Counted from the first letter of the stretch, positions 25,200 to 34,777 are shown. The stretch is 64,000 nt of DNA from Kistimonas sp964291505 (GCA_964291505.2 OZ220216.1:1426001-1490000), one strand, 5' to 3'. Program-made: numbers and translations. The notes: generated by a model not told the origin, from the sequence alone.

Positions 25200-27203
25200 T
25201 TACACCTTGTTTCTTACCAAATCTCTGACCATGAATCTGGAAGGGTGTAGGGCATGACGCTGATCACGTGGCGCGGGGCTGGGTTCGTTGCAAATGTAGG
25301 CGGCCAGGATTTCCGCGGCTAGCGGAGCGGTGACCAATCCTCTGGAACCATGCCCGGTTGTAATATACAAACCTGCCGGTTGTTCGGGGGTATCAGTAAA
25401 CCGGTGTTTGGCATTTTTTCGCAATGGCGCGAAATGGGCTTTGAAAATGTCAGCGTCAACTACCGGGCCGACAACTGGCAGGTAATCCGGCGTCGTGCAT
25501 CTGAAGCTCACACGACCTTTCAGTTGCGCGTTATCAAGTTCAGAGTCCTTCAGCGCATCATAAATTCCGGGCGTATACGTTTTCAGGTTCTCTAAATTGG
25601 TGTCGTGATCCTGTTGGCGGCATTCCGTTGAATCATCATCGAAATTAAAGGTTGCCCCAAGGGTATGGCTATTGTTCCAGGCAGGGGCAATATAGCCTTC
25701 ACTGCAAACGACTGTCTGTAGTTTTTGGCTGCTTTTTGTGGCGGGGAGTTGTGTAATCTGACCCCGGATGCTTTTCAGTGGCAGGTACCGGGTTTGTGCT
25801 AGTTTCGAAGAGAGGTGGCCACAAGCAATCACAATGACTTCTGAGCTCAGTGTTTTTCCTGACGTTGTTTGAATGTGCCACTGGTTACCTTCATGCATGA
25901 TGCTTGAGACCTGAAGGTTGCCGGTAAATTCAATATTGGGGTGTTCAAGCAGGCGTTTGCATAATGATGGCGGATGTACCCAGCCAGCATCTGGAAAATA
26001 GAGTCCGGATGCATTTAAAGGAAGGCCTGCCAGTGAGGAGAGTGCTTCAGCATCCAGACCTTGTAATAGAGCTTCTGGGTATTGACCGGATTCAAGGATA
26101 CGTTGCTGGCGTTGTTGTTCACTTGCGCTGAAACCAAGTTGAATCAGGCCGGTTTGTTGCCAGAGGGTATCGTCAGAAGTTTTCTGGACTTCCAGTCGTT
26201 TCAGCAGACTGAGCGTATAAAGATAGCCTTCCGTGATGAAGCGCGTTAATACCGTGCTGTTGCCCGATAGTCGCGTATACAGCATGCCTTGGGGGTTGCC
26301 TGATGCTTTGTTGGCAGGTTTGTCATGGGAGTCGATCACCCGTACCTGCCAGCCGCGTTCTGCAAGAGAGCGTGCCGTTGCAGCACCGGCCATGCCTGCC
26401 CCGATAATTAGCGCGTTCTTTTGGTTATGAACTGTTTTTGATTGCTGAAACCAGATGGGGTGGTCATCTGAAGGGATGGCCTTTGCCAGACGACCCCGAA
26501 TCATATCCCGTTTGCGGCCAAATCCCGGCGCTTTTTCGATCATGAATCCGGCATTTTCTAATCCATCCCGTACCAGTCTTGCGGCTGTAAACGTTGCGCA
26601 GGTGGCTCCGCTGGAGGATTTATTGGCCAGTGTCTGGAACAGTTCCGGCTGCCACATATCGGGGTTTTTTGCTGGGGCAAACCCGTCCAGAAACCAGACG
26701 TCGACAGATGCTTCCAGTTCCGGCAGAGTTTTCAATACATCGCCGCAGAGCAGTGTCAGTAAAATACGGCCATTATCAAAAACCAATCGGTGCTGACCAG
26801 CGGTCATCGCTGGATAATGGTTGACCAACTGCTGGCTGTAGGCTGACAGGTCTGGCCAGAGCGCTAGTGCCTGTGTCAGGTCTGCCGTTGTCAGAGGATA
26901 TTTTTCGGTAGAAATAAAGTGCAGCCGGGTATCCGCCGGGGCGTATTGATCAAAACACTGCCACGTACAGAGGAAATTAAGGCCTGTGCCAAAGCCGGTT
27001 TCACCAACAACAAAATGTTGACCGGGTTCTAACGCGGCAAACCGTTCCGGAAGAAAGTTCTGGTTAATAAAGGTGTGCCGGGTTTCATCCGGGCCTGATT
27101 CGGTTGAGAAATAGATGTCGTCGTAATGATCGGAGACCGGTTGTCCACGCTCGTTCCAGCGAATGCTGGCGGTTTTGATTACAGGCTTGTTGGTGCTTGG
27201 CAA
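25200..27203 (-). CDS. mnmC: Bifunctional tRNA mnm5s2U biosynthesis enzyme MnmC
   Basis: Completes the wobble modification mnm5s2U34. An N-terminal SAM-dependent methyltransferase domain (motif GETGFGTGLNFLCTW) methylates nm5U, and a C-terminal FAD oxidoreductase domain removes the carboxymethyl group (dinucleotide motif LIIGAGMAGAATARSLAERG). The frame is open to 27362 inside dusC, but no ATG lies near the conserved N-terminus. TTG at 27203 gives 667 residues, matching E. coli MnmC (668) and starting about 16 residues before the conserved NERGQPVS. The start is therefore inferred. It lies 53 bp downstream of dusC on the same strand, so two tRNA-modification genes are likely co-transcribed. 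Confidence 0.93.
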   Translation of the reverse strand: MPSTNKPVIKTASIRWNERGQPVSDHYDDIYFSTESGPDETRHTFINQNFLPERFAALEPGQHFVVGETGFGTGLNFLCTWQCFDQYAPADTRLHFISTEKYPLTTADLTQALALWPDLSAYSQQLVNHYPAMTAGQHRLVFDNGRILLTLLCGDVLKTLPELEASVDVWFLDGFAPAKNPDMWQPELFQTLANKSSSGATCATFTAARLVRDGLENAGFMIEKAPGFGRKRDMIRGRLAKAIPSDDHPIWFQQSKTVHNQKNALIIGAGMAGAATARSLAERGWQVRVIDSHDKPANKASGNPQGMLYTRLSGNSTVLTRFITEGYLYTLSLLKRLEVQKTSDDTLWQQTGLIQLGFSASEQQRQQRILESGQYPEALLQGLDAEALSSLAGLPLNASGLYFPDAGWVHPPSLCKRLLEHPNIEFTGNLQVSSIMHEGNQWHIQTTSGKTLSSEVIVIACGHLSSKLAQTRYLPLKSIRGQITQLPATKSSQKLQTVVCSEGYIAPAWNNSHTLGATFNFDDDSTECRQQDHDTNLENLKTYTPGIYDALKDSELDNAQLKGRVSFRCTTPDYLPVVGPVVDADIFKAHFAPLRKNAKHRFTDTPEQPAGLYITTGHGSRGLVTAPLAAEILAAYICNEPSPAPRDQRHALHPSRFMVRDLVRNKV

Positions 27204-27256
27204 GGCTTGAGTCTCAATAGCAACAAAATCGTCAATGGTGGCTGGTTGACCCGCTG

Positions 27257-28228
27257 TTAAGTCAGTAGCGTACGATAGATGGTTTCCGGGCAGGTTTCCC
27301 GCTTTATCTGCTGAAATAGAGTGGCAGCGCCTTCGTGGCAGCGTACCATCATGCCAAGCCACTGCTTACAACGGTCGGAAAGGTAGCGGCCGGGCTCACG
27401 GATGTTGCAATGCTCAAGGTATTCCTGGGGGCTGTGCAGTACTGTCTCGGCGAATTGTACCAGTAAGGCCCGGGTTTCGAGCCAGTCAGGCATGGTGCTG
27501 TCGGTATCCTGCAGGGATTTCAGTCGGGTAGCGAGCAGAGGTTGGGCGATCGCGCCGCGACCAATCATAATGTCGCTGCAACCACTGGCCATTATGCAGC
27601 GCTGATAGTCGTCAATGGACCAGATCTCGCCATTGGCAATGATATTCAGTGACACATGTTCACGTATTTTGCCGATCCATTCCCAGTGAGCGGGTGGTCG
27701 GTAGCCTTCAACCTTAGTGCGGGCATGAATTGTCAGGGTGTCAGCACCGGCTGACTCGATGGCGACGGCATTCTCTATGGCCAGGGATTTATCCTCGAAA
27801 CCGAGCCGCATTTTTGCCGTAACGGGTATGTGTTCAGGGACGGCCTGACGAACAGACTGAACGATACGATGCAGGGTGTCCGGTTCTTTTAGTAATGCTG
27901 CACCACCCTTGTGTCGATTAACCGTTTTAGCCGGGCAACCGAAGTTGATATCAATGCCGAGAGCGCCCAGTTCTGCGGCGCGGGCGGCATTGTCTGCCAT
28001 GGTGGCGGGGTCATTACCCAGCAACTGGATGAACACCGGCGTGCCGGCACGCGTGTGGCCACCCTGTTTCAATTCCGGGCATAGTCTGAAAAAAACAGCT
28101 TCGGGCAGCAGAGTATTGGTGATCCGGATAAACTCCGTCACACAGAGATCGAAGGCGCCGTTATCAGTCAGCAGCTGGCGCATCAGGTAATCGACAACCC
28201 CTTCCATCGGGGCGAGGACAAGTCGCAT
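27257..28228 (-). CDS. dusC: tRNA-dihydrouridine(16) synthase DusC
   Basis: FMN enzyme reducing U16 of tRNA to dihydrouridine. The preferred ATG at 28228 gives 323 residues starting MRLVLAPMEGVVDYL, aligned with the E. coli DusC start; the frame is open to 28291. The catalytic cysteine is in INFGCPAKTVNRHKGGAALL (C98) and the FMN phosphate-binding segment is IANGEIWS...MIGRGA. The specificity call (DusC rather than DusA or DusB) rests on overall likeness to E. coli DusC and the short C-terminus. A DusA gene also occurs in this window at 47624. mnmC follows. Confidence 0.92.
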   Translation of the reverse strand: MRLVLAPMEGVVDYLMRQLLTDNGAFDLCVTEFIRITNTLLPEAVFFRLCPELKQGGHTRAGTPVFIQLLGNDPATMADNAARAAELGALGIDINFGCPAKTVNRHKGGAALLKEPDTLHRIVQSVRQAVPEHIPVTAKMRLGFEDKSLAIENAVAIESAGADTLTIHARTKVEGYRPPAHWEWIGKIREHVSLNIIANGEIWSIDDYQRCIMASGCSDIMIGRGAIAQPLLATRLKSLQDTDSTMPDWLETRALLVQFAETVLHSPQEYLEHCNIREPGRYLSDRCKQWLGMMVRCHEGAATLFQQIKRETCPETIYRTLLT

Positions 28229-28528
28229 CGGCAGACACCGTTCCTGTGGCGGAAAAGGGCGGTACTCTATCACTCCTGTAAAAACAGACAACTGTCATTG
28301 GTACGGTGGACGCTGTCTGCATGCGTGACAAATCATTGCACTATTCATGACATGAATCATGGAAATAAATGCTGAAGTAATAAGTATAAATACAGTCAAT
28401 ATTGCGCGACCCCGGTATTCGGGTAAAATGGCCCCGAAATTCAAGACCGTGTAATAAGTGAAACGTCGTGTGTCAGGTGTCGTTTAGTAGCCGGAACACG
28501 AACGATAACAACGAAATAAGGAAGCGCC

Positions 28529-28783
28529 ATGTCTCCAGCGGATCTCATGAGCGAAGGCGTGAACCTGATGCTGTTCGGCATGGGCTTTGTCTTCGTATTC
28601 CTTACCCTCCTGGTCATTGTGACCAGTATCATGTCAAAAATCATTCAGGCCACGAAGCCGGAGGAGCCCGAACCTGTTGTTGCCAGGGCTCCTGTCGCGA
28701 CAGTCGGTGACCCTGCAAGTGATCCGGTACTGCTCGCCGTGATTCATGAAGCGGTTCAGCAGCATCGCGCGCGTCGCCAGTAG
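28529..28783 (+). CDS. oadG: Oxaloacetate decarboxylase gamma subunit
   Basis: Small membrane subunit of the Na+-pumping oxaloacetate decarboxylase, bridging the alpha and beta subunits. 84 residues: an N-terminal membrane span (GVNLMLFGMGFVFVFLTLLVIV, about residues 10-31), a Pro/Glu/Ala linker, and a C-terminal segment ending in AVQQHRARRQ. Family members bind Zn through C-terminal residues including His. GGAAG precedes the ATG. It begins the oadGAB operon. Confidence 0.93.
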   Translation: MSPADLMSEGVNLMLFGMGFVFVFLTLLVIVTSIMSKIIQATKPEEPEPVVARAPVATVGDPASDPVLLAVIHEAVQQHRARRQ

Positions 28784-28816
28784 TCAGGTTAACGAGTCAA
28801 GGGGGAGTGTTACCGA

Positions 28817-30595
28817 ATGTCTGAGAACAAGAAACCGCTAGGCATTACTGATGTGGTGCTGCGCGATGCGCATCAATCTCTTTTTGCAACCCGTTTGCGC
28901 CTTGAGGACATGTTGCCCATCGCCGAAAAACTGGACCAGGTAGGTTTCTGGTCCCTGGAAACCTGGGGCGGCGCAACCTTTGATAGCTGCATTCGTTTCC
29001 TGGGTGAAGATCCCTGGGAGCGTCTTCGTGCGTTGAAGAAGGCGATGCCCAAAACGAAACAGCAGATGTTGCTGCGTGGTCAGAACCTACTCGGTTACCG
29101 TCATTACGCGGATGATGTCGTCGATACCTTTGTTGAGCGCGCCGTTGCCAATGGGATGGATGTGTTCCGTGTCTTTGATGCGATGAATGATCCCCGTAAT
29201 CTGCAGCAGGCCATGAAAGCGGTCAAGGCGCAGGGGGCGCATGCGCAGGGCACGATTTCTTACACGACAAGTCCCGTTCATAACACCGGTATGTGGGTCG
29301 ATCTGGCCAAGCGTATTGAAGACATGGCGGCTGACTCTCTCTGCATCAAGGATATGGCTGGCATTCTTACGCCTTATGACGCCTATGAGCTGGTGTCGCG
29401 ATTGAAGGCGGAAACCAATCTGGACATTCATTTGCATTGCCATGCAACCGCCGGTCTTTCATCCATGACCATTCTTAAGGCGATTGAAGCAGGTGTAGAC
29501 CGTGTTGATACCGCGATTTCGTCGATGTCCATGACCTATGGCCATTCGCCGACCGAATCCATTGTTGCTGCACTGCAGGGCACTGATCGCGATACAGGCT
29601 TGGATATTAACGCTCTGGAAGAGATTGCGGCCTATTTCCGGGACGTCCGGAAGAAGTACGCCAAATTTGAAGGTGCGCTGCGTGGTATTGATTCCCGTAT
29701 CCTGGTCGCCCAGGTACCCGGCGGCATGCTGACCAACATGGAAAGCCAGCTCAAGGAGCAGGGCGCAGCGGATAAATTCGACGATGTGTTGAAAGAGATT
29801 CCGCGTGTCCGTGAAGATCTTGGGCACATCCCACTGGTGACACCGACCTCTCAGATCGTCGGTACCCAGGCCGTATTGAATGTCCTGACCGGTGAACGCT
29901 ACAAGACCATTTCAAAAGAGACCCAGGGCATTCTAAAAGGAGAATATGGTGCAGCACCGGCAGCGTTCAACAGTGAGCTGCAGGCTCGGGTGTTGGATGG
30001 CGCCGATCCCATCACCTGTCGTCCGGCTGATGTGCTTGAGCCTGAAATGGCCCGCCTGACTGATGAAGTGAATGCCCAGGTGAAGGAGAAGGGCATCACA
30101 TTGGCGGAGAATGCCATTGATGATGTACTGACGGTCACCCTGTTCCCGCAGATCGGTCTCAAGTTCCTGGAAAATCGTGGCAATCCCGATGCCTTTGAGC
30201 CTGCTCCGACAGATCAGGAGCTGGTGGCGCGTGAATCTGATAAGCCTGAAGTGTATACCGTTACGGTCAGCGGTCAGGAGTATGTGGTGGAAGTGGCCGA
30301 TGGCGGGGATATCTCCGGTATCAAGCCGGTATCGGTTGCCCCGGGTGGTCAGGCTGCCGCTGCCAGTGCGCCAGTCACCGGTGGTGAGCCTATGCCTGCG
30401 CCGTTAGCGGGCAACATCTGGAAGGTGCATGTCCAGCCCGGTCAGCAGGTTCAGGAAGGGGATGTGCTGATTATCCTGGAAGCCATGAAAATGGAAACGG
30501 AAGTGCGTTCTCCCCGTACGGGTACGGTGGGGTCGGTATCCGTCAAGGAAGGTGATTCCGTTGTTGTTGGCGATACGCTGTTGATGCTGGCCTGA
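28817..30595 (+). CDS. oadA: Oxaloacetate decarboxylase alpha subunit (biotin protein)
   Basis: Carboxyltransferase that moves CO2 from oxaloacetate to its own biotin, giving pyruvate. 592 residues. The N-terminal TIM-barrel domain starts with VVLRDAHQSLFATRLR, a metal-site region includes HLHCHATAGLS, and a conserved association domain follows. The C-terminal biotinyl domain has the biotin-accepting lysine K558 in EAMKMET, 34 residues from the end, and is preceded by an Ala/Pro hinge. It stands between oadG and oadB with a GGGGGAG ribosome site; the three subunits form one complex in the inner membrane. Confidence 0.97.
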   Translation: MSENKKPLGITDVVLRDAHQSLFATRLRLEDMLPIAEKLDQVGFWSLETWGGATFDSCIRFLGEDPWERLRALKKAMPKTKQQMLLRGQNLLGYRHYADDVVDTFVERAVANGMDVFRVFDAMNDPRNLQQAMKAVKAQGAHAQGTISYTTSPVHNTGMWVDLAKRIEDMAADSLCIKDMAGILTPYDAYELVSRLKAETNLDIHLHCHATAGLSSMTILKAIEAGVDRVDTAISSMSMTYGHSPTESIVAALQGTDRDTGLDINALEEIAAYFRDVRKKYAKFEGALRGIDSRILVAQVPGGMLTNMESQLKEQGAADKFDDVLKEIPRVREDLGHIPLVTPTSQIVGTQAVLNVLTGERYKTISKETQGILKGEYGAAPAAFNSELQARVLDGADPITCRPADVLEPEMARLTDEVNAQVKEKGITLAENAIDDVLTVTLFPQIGLKFLENRGNPDAFEPAPTDQELVARESDKPEVYTVTVSGQEYVVEVADGGDISGIKPVSVAPGGQAAAASAPVTGGEPMPAPLAGNIWKVHVQPGQQVQEGDVLIILEAMKMETEVRSPRTGTVGSVSVKEGDSVVVGDTLLMLA

Positions 30596-30605
30596 GGAGT
30601 GCACC

Positions 30606-31907
30606 ATGGAAAAATTGTTAACACTCCTGTACGGGTCAGGACTCTATAACCTGACCCTGGGACAGTTCGTCATGATTGTAGTGGGCTTCGGCCTGCTGTT
30701 CCTGGCGATACGGAAAAACTTTGAGCCGCTTTTGCTGGTGCCAATCGGTGTTGGCGGCATTCTTGCCAATATTCCCGAAGCTGGTCTGGCATACTCTGCG
30801 GTTGAGCAATTGATTCACAAGGCTAACCCGGCCCACGTTGAAGCGATGGCGGGTGTGTTGGGTGTGGGCTTTGAGTCTGTCAAGCAATTGCTGCAGGTCT
30901 ATGAGTCGGCGCCGGCAGAGGTTCAGTTTGCGGCCTCCCAGCTGGCGCAGAACCTGACCTACAGCAACGGCATGCTATACCAGTTCTACTCCGTGGCCAT
31001 TGCCAGTGGTATTGCACCGCTGGTTATTTTCATGGGTGTCGGTGCGATGACGGACTTTGGACCGCTACTGGCTAACCCCCGCACACTGTTCTTGGGTGCG
31101 GCGGCGCAGTTCGGTATCTTTGCAACCATCCTGGGGGCACTGGGAATGACGGCGCTGGGTGTAATGGATTTCTCCGTTGCGCAGGCTGCAGCGATTGGCA
31201 TCATTGGTGGTGCGGATGGGCCAACAGCAATCTATGTGTCCAGCATGCTGGCGCCGGAACTGTTGGGAGCTATCGCGGTATCCGCCTATTCCTATATGGC
31301 GCTGGTACCGCTGATTCAGCCGCCGATTATGCGTGCCCTGACCACCGAGGAAGAGCGTCGCATAACCATGACGCAGCTGCGCCCTGTCAGCAAGCGTGAG
31401 AAGATTGTTTTCCCGCTGGTGCTGCTGGTGTTGGTTGCCCTGTTGTTGCCGGATGCAGCGCCGCTACTGGGCATGTTCTGCTTCGGTAACCTGATGCGCG
31501 AGTGTGGTGTGGTGGATCGGCTGTCTGATACTGCACAGAATGCGCTGATCAACATCGTCACCATCTTCCTGGGGCTGTCGGTGGGTTCAAAGCTGGTAGC
31601 AGACAAGTTCCTGCAGGCTGAAACCCTGGGTATCCTCAGTCTGGGTATCGTGGCGTTTTGTATCGGTACTGCGAGTGGTGTCCTAATGGCCAAGGGGCTG
31701 AACCTGATCAGCAAGACCAAGGTGAATCCGCTGATTGGTTCTGCAGGGGTATCCGCGGTGCCGATGGCTGCCCGGGTGTCCAACAAGGTTGGCCTGGAGG
31801 CCAATCCTCAGAACTTCCTGCTGATGCATGCAATGGGGCCCAACGTAGCCGGAGTTATCGGCTCGGCTGTGGCAGCAGGTGTTATGATCAAGTACGTTTT
31901 GGGTTAA
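30606..31907 (+). CDS. oadB: Oxaloacetate decarboxylase beta subunit (Na+ pump)
   Basis: Integral membrane subunit that decarboxylates carboxybiotin and exports Na+. 433 residues with many hydrophobic spans. Conserved elements are GVGAMTDFGPLLANPRTL and IGIIGGADGPTAIYVSS, containing the aspartate essential for ion transport in characterised homologues, and the C-terminal GPNVAGVIGSAVAAG. It starts 10 bp after oadA with GAGGAG. A Na+-motive decarboxylase suggests a marine or salt-adapted life style, together with anaerobic citrate or oxaloacetate use; no citrate genes are adjacent. Confidence 0.97.
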   Translation: MEKLLTLLYGSGLYNLTLGQFVMIVVGFGLLFLAIRKNFEPLLLVPIGVGGILANIPEAGLAYSAVEQLIHKANPAHVEAMAGVLGVGFESVKQLLQVYESAPAEVQFAASQLAQNLTYSNGMLYQFYSVAIASGIAPLVIFMGVGAMTDFGPLLANPRTLFLGAAAQFGIFATILGALGMTALGVMDFSVAQAAAIGIIGGADGPTAIYVSSMLAPELLGAIAVSAYSYMALVPLIQPPIMRALTTEEERRITMTQLRPVSKREKIVFPLVLLVLVALLLPDAAPLLGMFCFGNLMRECGVVDRLSDTAQNALINIVTIFLGLSVGSKLVADKFLQAETLGILSLGIVAFCIGTASGVLMAKGLNLISKTKVNPLIGSAGVSAVPMAARVSNKVGLEANPQNFLLMHAMGPNVAGVIGSAVAAGVMIKYVLG

Positions 31908-31919
31908 CCTGTCAATGAC

Positions 31920-31949
31920 GTGTAACCGCCGAAGTATCGGCGGTTACAC
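31920..31949 (+). terminator. Hairpin after oadB
   Basis: 13-bp stem GTGTAACCGCCGA / TCGGCGGTTACAC with an AGTA loop, 12 bp after the oadB stop. The following sequence CATCTCTTCC is pyrimidine-rich but not a clean T-run, so it is a probable but imperfect terminator. Confidence 0.65.
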
Positions 31950-32157
31950 CATCTCTTCCTGATACACTTAACATTACACAATCTGCAGACAACTCCCAAC
32001 GCTTGAGCGTGTCTGCGCCACCTCACATAAAAATGCGAATAGTGTGCTTTCAGTGTCGTCTAGAACATGCTGATTAATGAAGAATCAAGAGTCGTGGCCT
32101 AGATGAAGTTCAGATGTTAATGCGTGAATATATAGGGCTTAATAGAATGACATGCGG

Positions 32158-32520
32158 TCAGAAGTGGGCGTCATGTGAGCAGGCATCATGGTCAACATGA
32201 CGTCTTTTTTTATAGGTAACACGCGGTGCGGTATCGCTCATTGAGAAATGTGATTCCTCTTGTCTCGGCCGGGAGGGTTTGACCATATAGCTGTCTGAAG
32301 ACGTGTTGTAATTACTGCTCTCCAAGTCCATTGATTCTTTGTTGAAATGACGCTGTGGTTTTTCATTGCCTGACGCGGGCGTGGTATTGTTTTGCATATT
32401 CAGGCGCATGCGGTAGGGATGTCCGTAACCACGCTTTCTTTTGGGCTTGTGTTCTTTAGGTTCGGGAGGCTTGATACCAGTAAACTCTTCGTAAACCGTG
32501 GTATACATGTATTTGCTCAT
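32158..32520 (-). CDS. Hypothetical basic, low-complexity protein
   Basis: 120 residues with no recognised domain. It is hydrophilic, with a Lys/Arg/Pro-rich section (KPPEPKEHKPKRKRGYGH at 17-34), a Ser/Asn-rich middle and a His/Asp-rich C-terminus (HVDHDACSHDAHF). It has no signal peptide or membrane span and is probably largely disordered. The start is supported by GGAG eight bases upstream of the ATG. It stands alone on the minus strand in a 1.05-kb AT-rich interval between oadB and pflA, a sign of lineage-specific or acquired DNA. Function unknown; a nucleic-acid-binding or secreted disordered protein are both possible. Confidence 0.5.
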   Translation of the reverse strand: MSKYMYTTVYEEFTGIKPPEPKEHKPKRKRGYGHPYRMRLNMQNNTTPASGNEKPQRHFNKESMDLESSNYNTSSDSYMVKPSRPRQEESHFSMSDTAPRVTYKKRRHVDHDACSHDAHF

Positions 32521-32961
32521 TATATCGCTCCAGCGAAGGGAATCCTGTGTCTATTAAAATCGTTATGGGCCGAATACTAGTAAATGGCCAATAGAGCTAA
32601 TATAGGTAGGTTTACCTAAAATGGAGTTGATTTTTCTTGTTTTTTTTAGCTTTTTTCTGTTCTTATACGCTAATTGAATAAAATGATATTTGTCGTCTAT
32701 AAAATGGATTTAACCAGTCCGTTTTTTCTGTTTCTGGTGGGTAGAAATACGTTGTTATTCTAACCCTCTCTTCCTGTGAATCTGTTCTGCTTAGGTGCTA
32801 GTACAGATAGTAAAACCTCAAAAACTATTTAGTATCCCCAACTACTTTTGATTTTTATGGCACCGTTGTCTCCGTATGCAGTTGATGTATTGGCCTGACT
32901 GGCGCGGAAAAACCAGACAATAACGATGCTGATGTGACATCCCTCACTATCTGGAGCAGGC
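32521..32961. other. 441-bp AT-rich intergenic region
   Basis: No gene is seen on either strand. It is richer in A and T than its neighbours and contains a small TAGGTA-GGTT-TACCTA hairpin. It should carry promoters for the unknown minus-strand gene and for pflA. I looked for an FNR site (TTGAT-N4-ATCAA) and found no convincing match. Confidence 0.4.
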
Positions 32962-33687
32962 ATGCTGGGCAGAATTCACTCAACTGACTCATTTGGAACT
33001 GTTGATGGACCGGGTATCCGGTTTGTGATTTTCACGCAGGGCTGTGTGATGCGTTGCCGTTACTGCCATAACCGCGATACCTGGAGCATGAAAGACGGGG
33101 AGATGGTCTCAGTTGGAGACCTGATGGAAAAGATCCGTGCTGTAAAACACTTCCTGTCAGGTGGTGTGACCGTTAGCGGTGGTCAGCCCAGCCTTCAGCC
33201 AGAGTTTGTTGGTGAACTGTTCCGTGCCTGCCGTAAGGAAGGGATTCACACCTGTCTGGATACCAATGGTTATGTCAAAGGTATTACCAATCCCATTGCC
33301 GACATGATTGAGCAAACCGATCTGGTCATGCTTGATATCAAGCACATGGACAACGACCTGCATCGGAAACTGACGTACGTTGGCAATGAGCGTGTGCTGA
33401 ACTTTGCCCGTTATCTCCAGGAGATCAATAAGCCGACCTGGATCCGCTATGTGGTTGTTGAGGGTTATACAACAGATCCTGTTTATGCCGAGCAACTGGC
33501 TGAGTTCATTGCGCCCATGAAGAATATCGAGAAGGTGGAGTTGCTGCCTTATCATGCGCTGGGTAAGCATAAGTGGGATCTGATGAAGGATATCTATGAG
33601 CTTGAAGAGGTGACGCCGCCTTCTGAAGAATTGATGCGGGATCTGCAGCGCATCTTCCTCAATAAGGGTATTCAGGCAATTTATTAA
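32962..33687 (+). CDS. pflA: Pyruvate formate-lyase activating enzyme (radical SAM)
   Basis: Radical-SAM enzyme that installs the glycyl radical in pyruvate formate-lyase under anoxia. 241 residues, near the E. coli PflA length. The iron-sulfur motif is C28-x3-C32-x2-C35 (CVMRCRYC). SAM-binding elements GGVTVSGGQPSLQ and CLDTNGY follow, and VMLDIKHMD is conserved. The ATG at 32962 has GGAG upstream. The usual neighbours pflB and focA are absent, so its substrate glycyl-radical protein must be elsewhere in the genome. A strong terminator follows. Confidence 0.93.
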   Translation: MLGRIHSTDSFGTVDGPGIRFVIFTQGCVMRCRYCHNRDTWSMKDGEMVSVGDLMEKIRAVKHFLSGGVTVSGGQPSLQPEFVGELFRACRKEGIHTCLDTNGYVKGITNPIADMIEQTDLVMLDIKHMDNDLHRKLTYVGNERVLNFARYLQEINKPTWIRYVVVEGYTTDPVYAEQLAEFIAPMKNIEKVELLPYHALGKHKWDLMKDIYELEEVTPPSEELMRDLQRIFLNKGIQAIY

Positions 33688-33694
33688 GCCAAAT

Positions 33695-33726
33695 AAAAAA
33701 GGCGATCATATGATCGCCTTTTTTAT
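33695..33726. terminator. Bidirectional terminator between pflA and guaC
   Basis: Self-complementary AAAAAAGGCGATCAT/ATGATCGCCTTTTTT centred at 33710, with A- and T-runs on both sides. It serves the convergent pflA (plus) and guaC (minus). Confidence 0.9.
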
Positions 33727-33739
33727 TATCCGTTCAGAA

Positions 33740-34777
33740 TCAGTTATAGATACGATTTTCCTGTTCCTGAACGCGAATGAAGGTCGTGCGTTTGGTCAGC
33801 TCTTTCAGCTGGGCTGCGCCCACATAGGTGCAGGCAGAGCGGGTGCCGCCAAGAATATCCTGGATGGTGATTGCAATCGGACCGCGATAGGGAATCTTGA
33901 CGGTCTTGCCTTCCGAAGCGCGATACTCCGCTACGCCGCCACTGTGTTTGTCCATGGCCGTTGCTGAACTCATGCCGTAAAACAGCTTGAACTGTTCGCC
34001 ATCTTCCTCAATCAGTTCGCCGCCAGATTCATCGTGACCAGCGAGCATGCCGCCCAGCATGACAAAATCAGCACCGCCACCAAAGGCTTTCGCGACATCG
34101 CCCGCACAGGTGCAGCCGCCATCGGAAATAATTTGTCCACCCAGTCCGTGGGCTGCATCGGCACATTCAATAACGGCTGACAGCTGCGGATAACCGACGC
34201 CGGTCTTGACACGGGTTGTGCAGACAGAGCCAGGACCAATACCGACTTTAACAACGTCAGCGCCGCCCAGTAACAGCTCTTCTACCATTTCACCGGTGAC
34301 GACATTACCGGCAATGATGACTTTGTCAGGCCATGCCTTGCGCACTTTAGCCACAAAAGCGACAAAGTGCTCAGAGTAGCCATTGGCAACGTCAATGCAG
34401 ATGAAATAGAGCTTGGGATGGGTTGCCAGGATACGGCTCAGTTTTTCAAAGTCGTTGTCGGAGGTGCCGCTGCTGACCATGACGCGGTGATAAAAGTCAT
34501 CCGTCGCATCACTCAGGAATTCGTTCCACTGCTCTTCCGTGTAGTGCTTGTGAATGGCGGTGAGCATGCCATGCTGGGCCAGTGCAGTGGCCATTTCAAA
34601 GGTGCCGACGGTATCCATATTGGCCGCGATGACGGGAACGCCACGCCACTCGCATCCGGAATGCATAAAGTGGAAAGTGCGGTTCAGATCGACCTGGGAT
34701 CGGCTCTTCAGGGTGGATCGCTTGGGGCGAATCAGGACATCCTTGAAGCCGAGCTTGATATCGTTTTCTACACGCAT
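33740..34777 (-). CDS. guaC: GMP reductase
   Basis: Converts GMP to IMP with NADPH, returning guanine nucleotides to the purine pool. 345 residues (E. coli 347). The catalytic cysteine loop is GIGPGSVCTTRVKTGVGYPQ with C186, and the flap/active-site region YGMSSATAMDKHSGG is the GuaC version rather than that of IMP dehydrogenase; there is no CBS insertion. It stands alone and ends against pflA. The upstream 259 bp contain a long inverted repeat. Confidence 0.96.
   Translation of the reverse strand: MRVENDIKLGFKDVLIRPKRSTLKSRSQVDLNRTFHFMHSGCEWRGVPVIAANMDTVGTFEMATALAQHGMLTAIHKHYTEEQWNEFLSDATDDFYHRVMVSSGTSDNDFEKLSRILATHPKLYFICIDVANGYSEHFVAFVAKVRKAWPDKVIIAGNVVTGEMVEELLLGGADVVKVGIGPGSVCTTRVKTGVGYPQLSAVIECADAAHGLGGQIISDGGCTCAGDVAKAFGGGADFVMLGGMLAGHDESGGELIEEDGEQFKLFYGMSSATAMDKHSGGVAEYRASEGKTVKIPYRGPIAITIQDILGGTRSACTYVGAAQLKELTKRTTFIRVQEQENRIYN

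Noticed and set aside
31950..32961. CRISPR array or mobile element in the AT-rich interval
   Set aside because: No regularly spaced repeats, terminal inverted repeats or transposase fragments were seen.
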